A stretch of 64,000 nucleotides of DNA, taken from contig NZ_VJYI01000031.1 in assembly GCF_008065375.1 (NCBI RefSeq), forward strand, positions 51,744 to 115,743. The letters are read 5' to 3'. This stretch comes from Nonomuraea sp. SYSU D8015 (GTDB taxonomy: Bacteria; Actinomycetota; Actinomycetes; Streptosporangiales; Streptosporangiaceae). The translations under genes and the position numbers were made by a program. Positions 7,940 through 17,223 of the stretch are shown here, in pieces (position 1 is the stretch's first letter; each line of letters opens with the position of its first letter). The notes beneath the pieces were generated by a model. The model worked only from the letters and a program-made list of their open reading frames with translations, was not told where the DNA came from and ran no database searches.

Positions 7940-8610
7940 CGAATCTCCCGATCCGATCCAGGCGTGCCCATGCCGCCACTGGCGGCGTAGGACGCTGTCG
8001 GGCGTGTGCGGAGGGCCGCTCGTAAGGGCTGGAGTTGACCCTGCTGTTCGCGAGGGGACGGCATGCCGCCGTTGAGAAGGCGGCGCACCTCCTGCGCCGA
8101 AGGCAGGGTCGCCGCATTAACCGGGGTGGCGGGCACCACCCAGCTGGCCTTCGGCGGACCCGATGGTCGGACAGTGGGTACCGGCAGCGCGAGCCATGTG
8201 TCCGCCGTGCCGGCTGGTTGCTCGGGTCGTGTGAGGACTAGCAGGTCGTTGTCGGCGTACAGCATCGGCGCGCCGGGCGGCATCTTCGCCTGATCCCACG
8301 CGCCGAGAAGACGGCGGCCGTCGTCTTCGGAGATGTGCATGATGTCGAAGGCGACGCCGATCTGCGCGAGCACGGTGGCGTGGGGATGAAGGACCCATCG
8401 CATGCGCAGCACCACGGGGTCGGTGCTGGGCGCCTGCTGCCAGTGCGGGTGGCGACCGGGCGTGCCGCAGAGCGTGTCCCCGCAGGAGCATCCGCTTGCG
8501 GTGATGTGGGCACCCGCCGCAATCGGCCAGCCCAGCGAGGCATACAGCAACGCGGTCGTCAGCGGCGTTCGCGCCATCGGCCGCGTTGTGCCTTTCGGCA
8601 AGCTGTCCAT
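7936..8610 (-). CDS. bifunctional primase/polymerase N-domain-like protein
   Basis: Residues 15-120 resemble the Prim-Pol-related small proteins common in streptomycetes. They show LYASLGWPIAAGAH, then a Cys cluster CSCGDTLCGTPGRHP, a Trp-containing strand near RMRWVLHPHATV, and FDIMHISEDDGRRLL. These proteins often accompany XRE/DUF574 islands, and catalytic activity is not assured. ATG 8610 closes promoter cassette copy 2. It is the first gene of the operon that continues to the DUF574, lipoprotein and methyltransferase-like genes. Confidence 0.65.
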   Translation of the reverse strand: MDSLPKGTTRPMARTPLTTALLYASLGWPIAAGAHITASGCSCGDTLCGTPGRHPHWQQAPSTDPVVLRMRWVLHPHATVLAQIGVAFDIMHISEDDGRRLLGAWDQAKMPPGAPMLYADNDLLVLTRPEQPAGTADTWLALPVPTVRPSGPPKASWVVPATPVNAATLPSAQEVRRLLNGGMPSPREQQGQLQPLRAALRTRPTASYAASGGMGTPGSDREIR

Positions 8611-8694
8611 GACCTCTACCTAAGCTCGGAGATCATGGCCGCAACAGTGTTCAAATGGGGTTCACTTCGCGCTGGGGGTTCAAAAGGGGTTCAC
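8608..8694 (-). promoter_or_regulatory. promoter/operator cassette, copy 2
   Basis: Same layout as copy 1, without an indel. ATG is at 8610; the 17-bp units start at 8649 and 8678, and GTTCA pentamers lie at 8649, 8660, 8678 and 8689. The two units here are the best preserved (GTTCAAATGGGGTTCAC and GTTCAAAAGGGGTTCAC). The minus strand keeps ACTGTTGCG and GCTTAGGTAG. The cassette lies in the 181-bp space between this operon and the divergent regulator gene at 8792. Confidence 0.75.
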
Positions 8695-8791
8695 TTCGTT
8701 GATTTTGTTTTCGGCGCACCCTTTTAGGGCACACATCGTGCCCTTACGCTCTGTAAAGGATTGCAGCCGACGTATGCCGCGGAGGCTCTTC

Positions 8792-10177
8792 ATGAGCGCG
8801 ATGGTGAATAGGGAATTGGCCGACCTTATGGCCGAGGCGGGCATGTCCAATAAAAAGCTCGCGGGAAAGCTGCGCGAACTCGCGTTGTTGCGCGGACTGC
8901 CCAGCTCATACACGCACGTGTATGTGGCCCGCTGGCTGGAGGGCATGCGCCCCCGGGGGGAGACGCCGCACCTTATCGCCTCTGTGCTCGGCCGCGAGCT
9001 CGGCCGAGTGGTCACGCTGGACGACATCGGCATGACCTCCACCGGGGCGCACCTTGGCCCCGGGTTCGGGCTTGACTTCTCCACCGCGCCGCCCACGATT
9101 TTGCGCACCACCCGGAAGCTCTGGGAAGCGGACCTGGCACGCGACCAGTTGCTGCGTTTGGACGACGTGCCGGCGAAGACGCTCCTGTCTCCGATGGGGT
9201 TGTGGCTGATCGCCGTTCCTCCCAAGCCGCCGCGGCGCAGCGGACGAGCTCGGAAGGTCACCGAGGCGGACGTGGAGCGGGTGCGGTTGACCACGCACCT
9301 GTTCGAGGATCTTGACCATCGCTTCGGAGGCGAGTACCGCCGCCAGACGGCGGTGCAGTATCTCCATCGCGAAGTTAGCGAGCTGCTGCACGGCCAGTAC
9401 GTCGCAGCGGTGGGGCGGGAGCTGTTCGCCGCCGCCGCCGTGATGACGTACAAGGTCGGCGCTATGGCCTACGACTCGGGGCTGCACGGCCTGGCGCGCC
9501 GCTACTTCATGCAGGCGTTGAACCTGGCCCACGCCGCCGGCGATCCCGCTCTGGCCGGCAAAGTGTGGGCGCTGATGAGCCACCAGGCCAACTTCTTGGG
9601 CGAGTACGGCGAAGCGGTCGCGTTCGCTCGCGCGGCCAAACTCGGCGCCGAGGGCGCGGCAACGCCGGTCGTGCACGCCATGTACTGCGCAATGGAGGCG
9701 CGTGCGCTGGCTAGCCTCGGTGACCGGCGCAACGCCATTGCCGCGCTGCGGGAGGCCGAACGCTCCTTCGGCAAGGGGCGGTCTGAGGCTGAACCTGACT
9801 GGATCGCCTACTTCGACCGGGCCGAATTGTGTGACGAGTTCGGGCATTCCTTCGCCGCCCTCGGGGACAAGGGCAACGCCATCGAGTTCGCCCAGCTCAC
9901 GCTGGACGAATCCAGCGACCGCTTCCCCCGATCCCGGGTGTTCGCGCAGCTGACGCTCGCTGGCGCCCACCTGGCCGGCAAGCCGCTTCAAAAGGAGGTG
10001 GAACAAGCCTGCCTGGTCGCCGGTGCTGCGATCGAACGCGCCGGGCGGATCAGATCAGCCCGAGTACGCGAGTACATCACGCGGTTCAACCGCAGCTTGA
10101 CGCCGTACGAGAAGGCACGGGCAGTCGGCGACTTCCGCGAGCAGTGGCGTGATGTGCTGCGGCGGTGCGTGGCTTGA
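8792..10177 (+). CDS. HTH/TPR transcriptional regulator
   Basis: This 461-residue protein has an N-terminal HTH-like region (LADLMAEAGMSNKKLAGKLR) and a long helical, TPR-like C-terminal part (LARRYFMQALNLAHAAGD; ARALASLGDRRNAIAALREA). The architecture matches actinobacterial NsdA-like regulators. ATG 8792 is chosen because GGAGG lies 7 nt upstream; the frame extends back to 8699. It is transcribed divergently from the cassette 2 operon, so it is a candidate to bind the repeated GTTCA sites. Its stop is 15 bp from the convergent APH-like gene. Confidence 0.75.
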   Translation: MSAMVNRELADLMAEAGMSNKKLAGKLRELALLRGLPSSYTHVYVARWLEGMRPRGETPHLIASVLGRELGRVVTLDDIGMTSTGAHLGPGFGLDFSTAPPTILRTTRKLWEADLARDQLLRLDDVPAKTLLSPMGLWLIAVPPKPPRRSGRARKVTEADVERVRLTTHLFEDLDHRFGGEYRRQTAVQYLHREVSELLHGQYVAAVGRELFAAAAVMTYKVGAMAYDSGLHGLARRYFMQALNLAHAAGDPALAGKVWALMSHQANFLGEYGEAVAFARAAKLGAEGAATPVVHAMYCAMEARALASLGDRRNAIAALREAERSFGKGRSEAEPDWIAYFDRAELCDEFGHSFAALGDKGNAIEFAQLTLDESSDRFPRSRVFAQLTLAGAHLAGKPLQKEVEQACLVAGAAIERAGRIRSARVREYITRFNRSLTPYEKARAVGDFREQWRDVLRRCVA

Positions 10178-10191
10178 TGCGACCGGTCAGG

Positions 10192-11103
10192 TTACGTTCC
10201 GGGCGTCCAGGTGCGGGCGACGCTCGGATCGCGCAAGGTGGCGATGCGCAGGCGAACCTCGGGAAGCAGACGGGGTTCGCGGCCAGTGCGGCCTGCCAGC
10301 CACGTCGTCATCCGCAGCTGGCGCACCCGGGCCAGGGTCGCGAATCCGTCCCATGTGGTGACGTCCCAGCCGTAGGCGGCCGTGAACGCGGCGACCTCAT
10401 CTGCCGTGTACCAGCCGATTCGGTGGTACACGGCGGGTATGATCGCGTCCCATTCCGGCGGGCCGACGCTGAACCGCTCAAGGTCGAGCATCAGCGTGGT
10501 GCCGTTCGCGTCCCGCACGAGGTTCTTGCGGTGTGGGTCGCCATGGATGGCCTTGGCGGGGTGGTGGAAGCGAAGCCGCGCGTAGGCCGCTTTCAGCTCT
10601 GCGATCAGGTCGAGAAGAAAGTGGCGGTCGGCCTCGCTGAGGTTGACGGCCTGGTCGACGTGCGCTTGCTGACGGATGAACGGATTGAATGGGGGCAGCA
10701 TGCCGTCCGGCGGCGGCGGCAGCGCGTGCAGGCGGCGCAGCAGCGCCCCCATCTCCCGTGTGGACGCCTGCTGTGCGGACGGGATCTCCTCCCAGAAGGT
10801 GATGATGCGGCCATCGGCGGTCACCGGCTGGCCGGGCACGGCCGCGACTCGCACCGCGGGCACCCCCTGGGCGGCCAGCCACGCCGAGACACGCAGCTCC
10901 CGTTTGACACGGTCCAGGGCCGCGCTCCCCCAGGCGACCCGGGCGACAACGTGTTCGCTGGGCAGGAGGAAGGTCGCGTTATCGCCTACGGGGCCCAGAC
11001 GGGTCGCGCCGGAACGGTTCAGCCCCAGGTCGGCGCATGCCAGGGTCAATGCGTGAAGAGCGGCTTCTGCGTTGAACGACTGAGTGCCTCCCGCAGCCGT
11101 CAT
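10192..11103 (-). CDS. aminoglycoside phosphotransferase-family kinase
   Basis: This 303-residue APH/choline-kinase-fold protein has the catalytic loop AIHGDPHRKNLV (Asp base, Asn) and the metal-binding segment LMLDLERFSVGPPEWD. The upper lobe carries the nucleotide-binding strand region LGPVGDNATFLL. Such proteins phosphorylate aminoglycosides, homoserine or small alcohols, and the substrate cannot be read here. It stands alone on the minus strand. Confidence 0.8.
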   Translation of the reverse strand: MTAAGGTQSFNAEAALHALTLACADLGLNRSGATRLGPVGDNATFLLPSEHVVARVAWGSAALDRVKRELRVSAWLAAQGVPAVRVAAVPGQPVTADGRIITFWEEIPSAQQASTREMGALLRRLHALPPPPDGMLPPFNPFIRQQAHVDQAVNLSEADRHFLLDLIAELKAAYARLRFHHPAKAIHGDPHRKNLVRDANGTTLMLDLERFSVGPPEWDAIIPAVYHRIGWYTADEVAAFTAAYGWDVTTWDGFATLARVRQLRMTTWLAGRTGREPRLLPEVRLRIATLRDPSVARTWTPGT

Positions 11104-12151
11104 GGGCGCCGCCGGGCGTTCTCGCGATGAGTCATCGCCGTCAGAATATGAGGCAATCGGTTTCCGTCATAGGGGCTCCAGGTGCAAACGTTCAGGCACC
11201 ATGCGGATACACGTGCCGACGGCCTCGGCAACCTCGCCGCCCCAGTACATCCTCACCGTGCCAGGGTGCCTCCTACAGGACCTGGCCGACGACTTCGACC
11301 ACTCCCCCACCCTCGTACCCACCGGCGTCGACGACGGCGCGGAGGAGGTTCCGTGGCCTGTCGAAACGCTGCCTGTGGATCAATTCGGATCCCCTCGCCC
11401 CGGTCCGCTCATATAGGGATTAGACCCCCGTAGCGCGGGCACGCGCCAATGGCTCGCGGCCACTTCACCGGCGAGGCTGGTTCCAGGTCGGCCGCCGTCA
11501 CGCCGCGCACCAGGGCCGACATGCTCGTCGCGTGTGAGCGCTCCACGATCCTCTGCTGGCACAGTTGACCGTCCAGCACTTGCGCAGCTGGCTGGACGTC
11601 TTCACCTCCGGTACCGCGACCAGCGACATCCAGCACGCCATCAACCACCGTATCGACGGCTCCCAGGATCCGCACACGGGCCAGCCGCGTTGGCTGCCGG
11701 CGTGGCTGCGATCCCGGCTGGCCCACTGGCTTACCGCGGACGCCAGCAGCTCGCGCCGTGGCCGTCGCAGGCCCGAGCCCAGGCAGCCGCCCGCGACCAG
11801 GCCGAGCAGCAGCGCCGCCGCGCGGCCCGCCAGCACGCCTCGCGAGCCGTACCGACGCCGCCGTGGTTCCACCCACGCGCCCCCTCCTCTCTTTCTTGGG
11901 CCACGATGGGCAACTGGTCGATGATGGTTGTTGGCGAGTTCGTCACGCGGGATAGCCACGCCGCCCTTTTCTTAGGCCGGCTCGGCGATCTCCTCGTCGA
12001 TGTCCACCGTGGTGACGCGTCCGCCGTCGCGGCGGCCAACATCGATCTGATGGGGGCCATGGTCCTGGTGCTCGGCGCCCCGCACCCCGGCGAAGTCGTG
12101 CAGGACAGCCCTGGATAACAGCGATGCCACGACGATCGTCCGCGGGCATGG
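11104..12151. other. about 1 kb with no intact gene
   Basis: No intact gene is supported between the APH-like gene and the XRE/DUF5753 gene. The open frames are high-GC shadows. The one stretch with protein-like character, at about 11565-11890 on plus, is split between two frames and is listed separately as a possible pseudogene. Confidence 0.5.
11565..11890 (+). pseudogene. possible gene remnant, frame-disrupted
   Basis: One frame reads HLRSWLDVFTSG...PRWLPAWLRSRLAHWL. A neighbouring frame continues with a helical Ala/Gln/Arg stretch (RAQAAARDQAEQQRRRAARQ). Together they resemble the C-terminal end of a helicase- or replication-type protein broken by a frameshift near 11740. No start or intact domain is visible and the identification is weak. 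Confidence 0.25.
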
Positions 12152-13003
12152 TCACGCGAGCGAGCCGACCAGCAAAGTCTTGATCAAGGAGGCGGACTCA
12201 CTGGGCGACAGGGCTATGTCTTGAAGAAAGCTGAAGACTCGGCCATAGCCGGCGGTCTTACCAGGGTCGTCGAGCAGGCAGGAGTCGTTGAAAAGCTCAA
12301 GATAGACGACCTTAGGTTCGTCCGGATCGGGGAAGCCGAGCAGGGTGAATGCCCGCCCCTCGGCGGCATGATGGCCGACGCTCGTCTCGAGGACTTGGAG
12401 GCGAACACCAGGTCGTGCACCCATGTCGAGCAGGTGTTGGAGCTGCTCCCGCATCACCCCGGAGGTGCCGACAGGCCTGTGCAGCACACCCTCTTCAAGG
12501 AGCACGTGAAGCTGGCGCGGCCGGTCTCCCGTCACGATCGATTGGCGATGATGACGCAAAGCAGCTCGCTGGTCCTCTACCGCGGGGGGCGCCCCGGCAT
12601 CTATCACGGCATGCATGTACGCCTCGGATTGCAGAAGTGCGGGCATCAAGAAGGGCTGATAGTCGCAAATGATCGCAGCTTCCTTTTCGAGGCTGAGGAA
12701 GAACTCGTCCCCTTCGGCTATGACATCCGCGTACGTGTGCCACCAGCCGCTCTTGTCGCGGCTTTGCCGCACCAGCGCGAGCAACGCCGCACCGCGCGCG
12801 CCAGTCACCCCGTACAGGCCGAGCATGGCGTGAAGGTCGCGCGGGTGGACGGCCACGTGGCCGTTCTCGATACGGCATACCTTCGCCGACGAGCACTCCA
12901 GATGTCCGGCGGTCGCCTCAATGGTCTTCCCACTGGCTTCTCGCAACCTTCGTAACTCCGCACCGAGCTGGCGGCGATGGGCGGCTTGCCTGTCCGTAGC
13001 CAT
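12152..13003 (-). CDS. XRE regulator with DUF5753 domain
   Basis: This 283-residue protein has an N-terminal XRE HTH (about 12-65, LGAELRRLREASGKTIEATA ... CRIENGH). It is followed by a DUF5753 ligand/effector domain with the usual WWHTYADVI, EAAIICDYQPFLMPALLQS and LEEGVLHRPVG segments. Family members of the Scr1 type are abundant in Streptomyces and relatives and often pair with DUF397 proteins. No intact DUF397 partner is visible beside it. Confidence 0.9.
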   Translation of the reverse strand: MATDRQAAHRRQLGAELRRLREASGKTIEATAGHLECSSAKVCRIENGHVAVHPRDLHAMLGLYGVTGARGAALLALVRQSRDKSGWWHTYADVIAEGDEFFLSLEKEAAIICDYQPFLMPALLQSEAYMHAVIDAGAPPAVEDQRAALRHHRQSIVTGDRPRQLHVLLEEGVLHRPVGTSGVMREQLQHLLDMGARPGVRLQVLETSVGHHAAEGRAFTLLGFPDPDEPKVVYLELFNDSCLLDDPGKTAGYGRVFSFLQDIALSPSESASLIKTLLVGSLA

Positions 13004-13178
13004 GCGATCGGCCTTTCGGTCGACTACTCGTGCAGATCAAGCTGTCTCCGGTGACAGTGGCCACGGGCCAAGAGGTCGCCCACTCAGCGCCAGGGCCTCG
13101 CAACTGGTGATCAAGGGTTGGGGTTCGGCGGGGGGAATCCCTGCCCGGCAGCTCATGACCGCGCGGCCCGGCGCGTCA

Positions 13179-15527
13179 TCAGAACCGCCGAGGAGGTAGT
13201 CGGACGCCAGCGGCACGGAGTGCCTTGGCGCGGTGAGGCAGCATCTCGCCTCGGCGGTAGCGGGCCTTCTCCTGGGAGAGCCACCGGCCGAGGGTGAGTT
13301 TCTCGGGGGGCGGGGTGACGTACTTCTGCGGCACTTCGACACTGCCGTTGTGGGTGCGTTTGTAGACGTGCAGCGCATGCAGGTAGCGGTTGAAGCGGTG
13401 CTCCAGGGCGTCCCAGATGAAGCCGCGCTGTTCGAGTTCCTTGATCTCTTCCTTAGTCAGGGTGCCTTCTCGCCAGCGCCGCCGCATGCCGGCGACCTTG
13501 CGGCCCAGCTTGCGAGGATTGGGGCCGGGGGTGACGTACTGCTGAGGGACGTCCAGGTCGCCGTGCGTTTTGCGGTAGGCGTCCAGGTCGGCGAGGAATT
13601 GGGCTCGCTCGGTGTCCGGGACGTGCCAGACCATGCCGAGAGCGGTCAGCTTGGCGGCGAAGCCGGGATCAAGGGTTCCGTTGAGGTAGCGGACACGGGT
13701 GTTGCTGACGACGGAGCCGAGCGGGTATGGAGGATCGTCATCGGTGGTATAATCGCTGGGCACGAGCAGGTCGCCGTGCTTTTGGTGGTACTTGGCGCAC
13801 TCGGCGATGACGCGCTGCCGGTTGTGCTCGCGAACATCCCACACCATGCCGAGGGCGTCCATGCGGGCGATCCACGCGGGCGCGAGGCTGCCGGCCTTCT
13901 TGTAGGTGCGCAGGTGATGAAGCCAGTTCGCGAGTTTCAGCCCTGACGGCGTCTGCCAACCGTCCGGTACGAGCAGGTCGCCGAATTCGGCGCTGTATGC
14001 CTGTGCGGCGCCGTAGTACTCCTCCCAGGAGTGGGTGCTGGCGCGGACGGTGCGGACGGTGATCGCGTTGGCGAAGCCGGGCGGGACGGGCACGCCGGTG
14101 ATGCGCAGCCAGTCGGGCAGTGGCCATTCGGAGGAGTCGGTGGCATCGGTGCGGGCGGAGCCGGTGCCCAGGCGGCGGCGGAGCGTGCTGAGGTGGGTAG
14201 CGAGGTCGTCGTCGTGGGTGGCCAGGGCGCGGACCACCTGCCAAACCGAGGCATAAGCGGAGGTGTCCAGGGCGGTTTCTGGGTCCTCGCCGGGGCCCAG
14301 GATAACCGGGACGATGATGGAAGCGGTCTTGGGGCCGGGCTGGGTGCCTCGCCGGAGCGCCCGCCCGATGGCCTGGATGGTGTCGATCGGGGAGGTGCGG
14401 GCGTCGATGAACGCCACGCCATCGACGGCCGGCACGTCGATGCCCTCGCCGAGCACACGCGCGTTGGCCACGACGACCAGCTCGTCGTCGTCGGAGCGTA
14501 ACCGATCGAGGATGGTACGGCGCTGTGCGAGCGGCTGACCGCCGTGCACATGCCCGGTCCACAAGCGGGCCGGGCGTTGGCCCGGGTCGAGCAAGGTGGC
14601 AGCGTGGCGGAGGGTTGCGGCGAACCATTCGGCGCTGCCTACCCGGTTGTGGAAGGTGATCAAGCGGCGGATGCCGTACTCCTCAGCGGCGCGCAGCACA
14701 GCGATCTGCGTGGCAAGCATGGTCGCCGCGATCGCCGACCGCCCGCTCTGGTAGAACTCAGCCGGCTGCGGGGCGCGGGCGGCGGTGCGGAGCTGCTCGT
14801 TGGTGACTACCGGTACGACGGTTTGGTAGCCGGCAAGCAGCCCCAGTTTCCGGGCGGCGGCGAAGCCTAGGCGGTGCGCCACCTCGCCGAAGATCTTCGC
14901 ATCGTCCATACTGACGATGTCGTCGCCGCCCAGGATCACCTTCGGGGTGGCAGTCAGGTACAGCCGCCGATCGGCCGGCAGGTGGGCGTTACCGTGGACG
15001 ATGGTCCACGCCTTGCCAAGGCTGCCGGCACTCCTGTGCGCCTCATCGACGATGATCAAATGCCACATGGGCAGGCCATTCTCATGAGCGGCAGCGATCA
15101 CCGAAAGGCTGTGGTAGGTACTGACCACAGTCACCCCGCCCGGGCCAGCGGCCAGCTGAGCCAGCTCGGCGGCGTCGGAAGTGACGGCCGCGTGCTGCTG
15201 GTGGAGCTCGCCCGCATGCTCATCCAGCACCCTCTGGTCGGAGCAGACGGCAATGATGCGGCCCAAGGCCGCATCACCGAGGACCGCGCGCCACTCGCGG
15301 ATGGTCTGAGTGAGCAGCTCCAGGAAAGGCGCCACGATCAAGACCCGGCTTCCGCCGGTGCGGGGCAGCAGGCGTTCGGCGGTGGCAGCGCCGATGCGAG
15401 TCTTGCCGGTCCCACAGGCCATGACCGTGGTGGCCCGCTCGGCGCGGGTGAGCGCGGCCACTGTGGCATCGACAGCGTCACGCTGATGCGGCCGCAGCTT
15501 CTGCTGGTCACTCATGGACGAGTTCAT
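13179..15527 (-). CDS. superfamily 2 DEAD-type helicase with helicase-associated repeats
   Basis: The 782-residue protein has Walker A (MACGTGKT, about 36-43), DEAH box (IIVDEAHRS), motif III (LTATP) and the C-terminal helicase lobe (VVVANARVLGEGIDVPAVDG; QAIGRALRR). The C-terminal ~280 residues contain about four helicase-associated repeats of the type GDLLVPxxY. Such proteins occur in actinobacterial accessory regions and on linear plasmids, and their DNA or RNA role is unclear. Start is ATG 15527, with ATG 15515 possible. No nuclease or methylase partner is adjacent, so a restriction or defence role is not shown. Confidence 0.85.
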   Translation of the reverse strand: MNSSMSDQQKLRPHQRDAVDATVAALTRAERATTVMACGTGKTRIGAATAERLLPRTGGSRVLIVAPFLELLTQTIREWRAVLGDAALGRIIAVCSDQRVLDEHAGELHQQHAAVTSDAAELAQLAAGPGGVTVVSTYHSLSVIAAAHENGLPMWHLIIVDEAHRSAGSLGKAWTIVHGNAHLPADRRLYLTATPKVILGGDDIVSMDDAKIFGEVAHRLGFAAARKLGLLAGYQTVVPVVTNEQLRTAARAPQPAEFYQSGRSAIAATMLATQIAVLRAAEEYGIRRLITFHNRVGSAEWFAATLRHAATLLDPGQRPARLWTGHVHGGQPLAQRRTILDRLRSDDDELVVVANARVLGEGIDVPAVDGVAFIDARTSPIDTIQAIGRALRRGTQPGPKTASIIVPVILGPGEDPETALDTSAYASVWQVVRALATHDDDLATHLSTLRRRLGTGSARTDATDSSEWPLPDWLRITGVPVPPGFANAITVRTVRASTHSWEEYYGAAQAYSAEFGDLLVPDGWQTPSGLKLANWLHHLRTYKKAGSLAPAWIARMDALGMVWDVREHNRQRVIAECAKYHQKHGDLLVPSDYTTDDDPPYPLGSVVSNTRVRYLNGTLDPGFAAKLTALGMVWHVPDTERAQFLADLDAYRKTHGDLDVPQQYVTPGPNPRKLGRKVAGMRRRWREGTLTKEEIKELEQRGFIWDALEHRFNRYLHALHVYKRTHNGSVEVPQKYVTPPPEKLTLGRWLSQEKARYRRGEMLPHRAKALRAAGVRLPPRRF

Positions 15528-15576
15528 GCCTTCCGTGGCGGAGGGTGGACGTGGTGGTAGCAGCGCGGCCAGTCGC

Positions 15577-16488
15577 TTATCCGCCGCCGACCGGCGGTGT
15601 AGGCGCCCGATCGAGGGAAGGAGCCAGCGCCGCCAGGTTCAGGCGTACGGAAACCCGTTTGTGGTCGCTGGCCCGGGCGCCGATCGAGCTGTCGTCGACG
15701 TCGTAGGAGCTGGCGACGACAGCGGGGGCAAGGCCGCGACTGACGAGAATATGATCGATGCGGGCTCCTTGGCCGTTATCGACCTCGGGCTGGACGGTGG
15801 GCCGCATGTCGCCGGCCAGACATCCCACATTCACCCATCCGGCCTCGGCGAGCACCGTGCCCGCGCGCCGGTCGCTGACCCACTCCCCCGCGGCACGATC
15901 TCCCGGGCCGAGAGTCTTGTGCCCGCGGGCATGGTCGGGCAGCGCCGTCCAGTCCGGCTCGAGCTCATCGTGGCGGGGGCAGTCAGGCCACAGCGAGTTG
16001 AAGTCGCCAGCCAGGACGGAAAACTCCCCGGAGGCGGCGTAGCGGCTGTACCGCTTCGCCTCGCTCATCCGGGCGTCACCGTCGTGGTAGGCCATGTGGA
16101 CACTGCACAGCTTCAGCACCCGCTCGCCTAGGGCGGGATGCCCGGCATGTACCCACCCTTCCTGATCGTGGTACACGCCTGGGCTGTGGCGGTGGAAGTG
16201 CCGCAGCGGCACAAACGGCGGGCAGCGCAGGTAGACGACCTGGTACAGCAACCCGTGAACTGGCGGCATCAAGAAACCGGTCAGGCCGCCCAGCAGTTGC
16301 CCGGCGTAGTGCATGAGCTCGGCGCCGTCGTCACCGAACCGGTATCCCTCCTGGAGGAACACGACGTCGGGCGGGAACGGGAGCGCGGCCGCCAGGCCAG
16401 CGAGCAGATCCAGCCGCTGGAAACTTCGAGTCATGCGGTCGTAGCCGCCGTCGCGGAAGTTGATGTCCATCAAGGTGATCTCGATCAT
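15577..16488 (-). CDS. endonuclease/exonuclease/phosphatase (EEP) family hydrolase
   Basis: This 303-residue EEP-fold protein shows the metal-site segments MDINFRDGG, FLQEGYRF (Glu ligand), SVHMAYHDGD, LAGDFNSLW and the terminal SDHKRVSVRL (Asp-His pair). The family covers nucleases, sphingomyelinases and inositol-phosphate phosphatases, and the substrate is not predictable. ATG 16488 overlaps the HAD gene stop (ATGA), so the two form the end of the cassette 3 operon. Confidence 0.8.
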   Translation of the reverse strand: MIEITLMDINFRDGGYDRMTRSFQRLDLLAGLAAALPFPPDVVFLQEGYRFGDDGAELMHYAGQLLGGLTGFLMPPVHGLLYQVVYLRCPPFVPLRHFHRHSPGVYHDQEGWVHAGHPALGERVLKLCSVHMAYHDGDARMSEAKRYSRYAASGEFSVLAGDFNSLWPDCPRHDELEPDWTALPDHARGHKTLGPGDRAAGEWVSDRRAGTVLAEAGWVNVGCLAGDMRPTVQPEVDNGQGARIDHILVSRGLAPAVVASSYDVDDSSIGARASDHKRVSVRLNLAALAPSLDRAPTPPVGGG

Positions 16489-16985
16489 GGCGTCGCCTGC
16501 CGGGCCAGCAGCGTCGGCAACTCGCGAACATGGCCGATCACGACGGCCCCGTCGGGCAGAAGTTCACCCGGCCGCAACCCGCCCGGCCGGACCAGCGCCG
16601 CCGCACCGGCTCCGCTGTCCAGCGGGGCAGCCACGTCATAGTCGAGCCGGTCACCGACGAACATCATCCGGTCGGCGCTGCAATCGGCGATGGCGGACAC
16701 CACACGGTAGAAGCGCGGGTCCGGTTTGCGGACGCCCAGCCAGTACGACAACGCGGCCCCGGCGAACAGGCTGTCGAGCCCGGCGTCGGCCAGCGCCGGC
16801 CAGCGAGGCTCTCCCGGGAGTGTGTTGGAAGCCAGCACCAGCCGCTTGCCCATCCGGTGCAGTTCGCGCAGGGCGCCCGCAGCTCCCGGGTCAACCGGCT
16901 TCTCCCCGAGTCGGTGATCGATCTGGTTCCCTGAAATTGTGCCGCCGTAGTCGAACGCGACGACCTCGATGTCAGCAAATCTCAT
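16485..16985 (-). CDS. HAD-superfamily hydrolase with altered first motif
   Basis: This 166-residue HAD protein has motif I DYGGT (nucleophile Asp, but the second acidic residue of DxD replaced by Gly), motif II LASNT, the Lys of motif III in GVRKPDPRFY, and motif IV VGDRLDYDV. Loss of the second Asp, the usual acid/base of phosphatases, suggests a different reaction (as in dehalogenase-like members) or reduced activity. Start ATG 16985 is preferred because GGAG lies 8 nt upstream. It couples to the downstream EEP gene. Confidence 0.75.
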   Translation of the reverse strand: MRFADIEVVAFDYGGTISGNQIDHRLGEKPVDPGAAGALRELHRMGKRLVLASNTLPGEPRWPALADAGLDSLFAGAALSYWLGVRKPDPRFYRVVSAIADCSADRMMFVGDRLDYDVAAPLDSGAGAAALVRPGGLRPGELLPDGAVVIGHVRELPTLLARQATP

Positions 16986-17223
16986 CGGCTTCTCCAGCAT
17001 GGGTGACAGCGAGCAGGCGCCGAATGCCTGCTCGGTGAGAGCGCCTCCGGCGGCCACCGGCCACCACCACAAAGCTGATCATGTGATCTCACGCCGCTGA
17101 AGGCGGGCGCGAGGTGGGTCCCCGGCGGCGAATCGCCGAGCCTGCTTGCGAGAACGTGCGAGATCGCGGCGAGGCGATGGCTGACGATCGACGGCATGGC
17201 CAACAACATGGTGCGAGAGCTCC

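Noticed and set aside
13179..15527. Helicase as part of a restriction or phage-defence island
   Set aside because: No nuclease, methylase or other defence partner is adjacent, and the helicase-associated repeats are common in actinobacterial accessory helicases.
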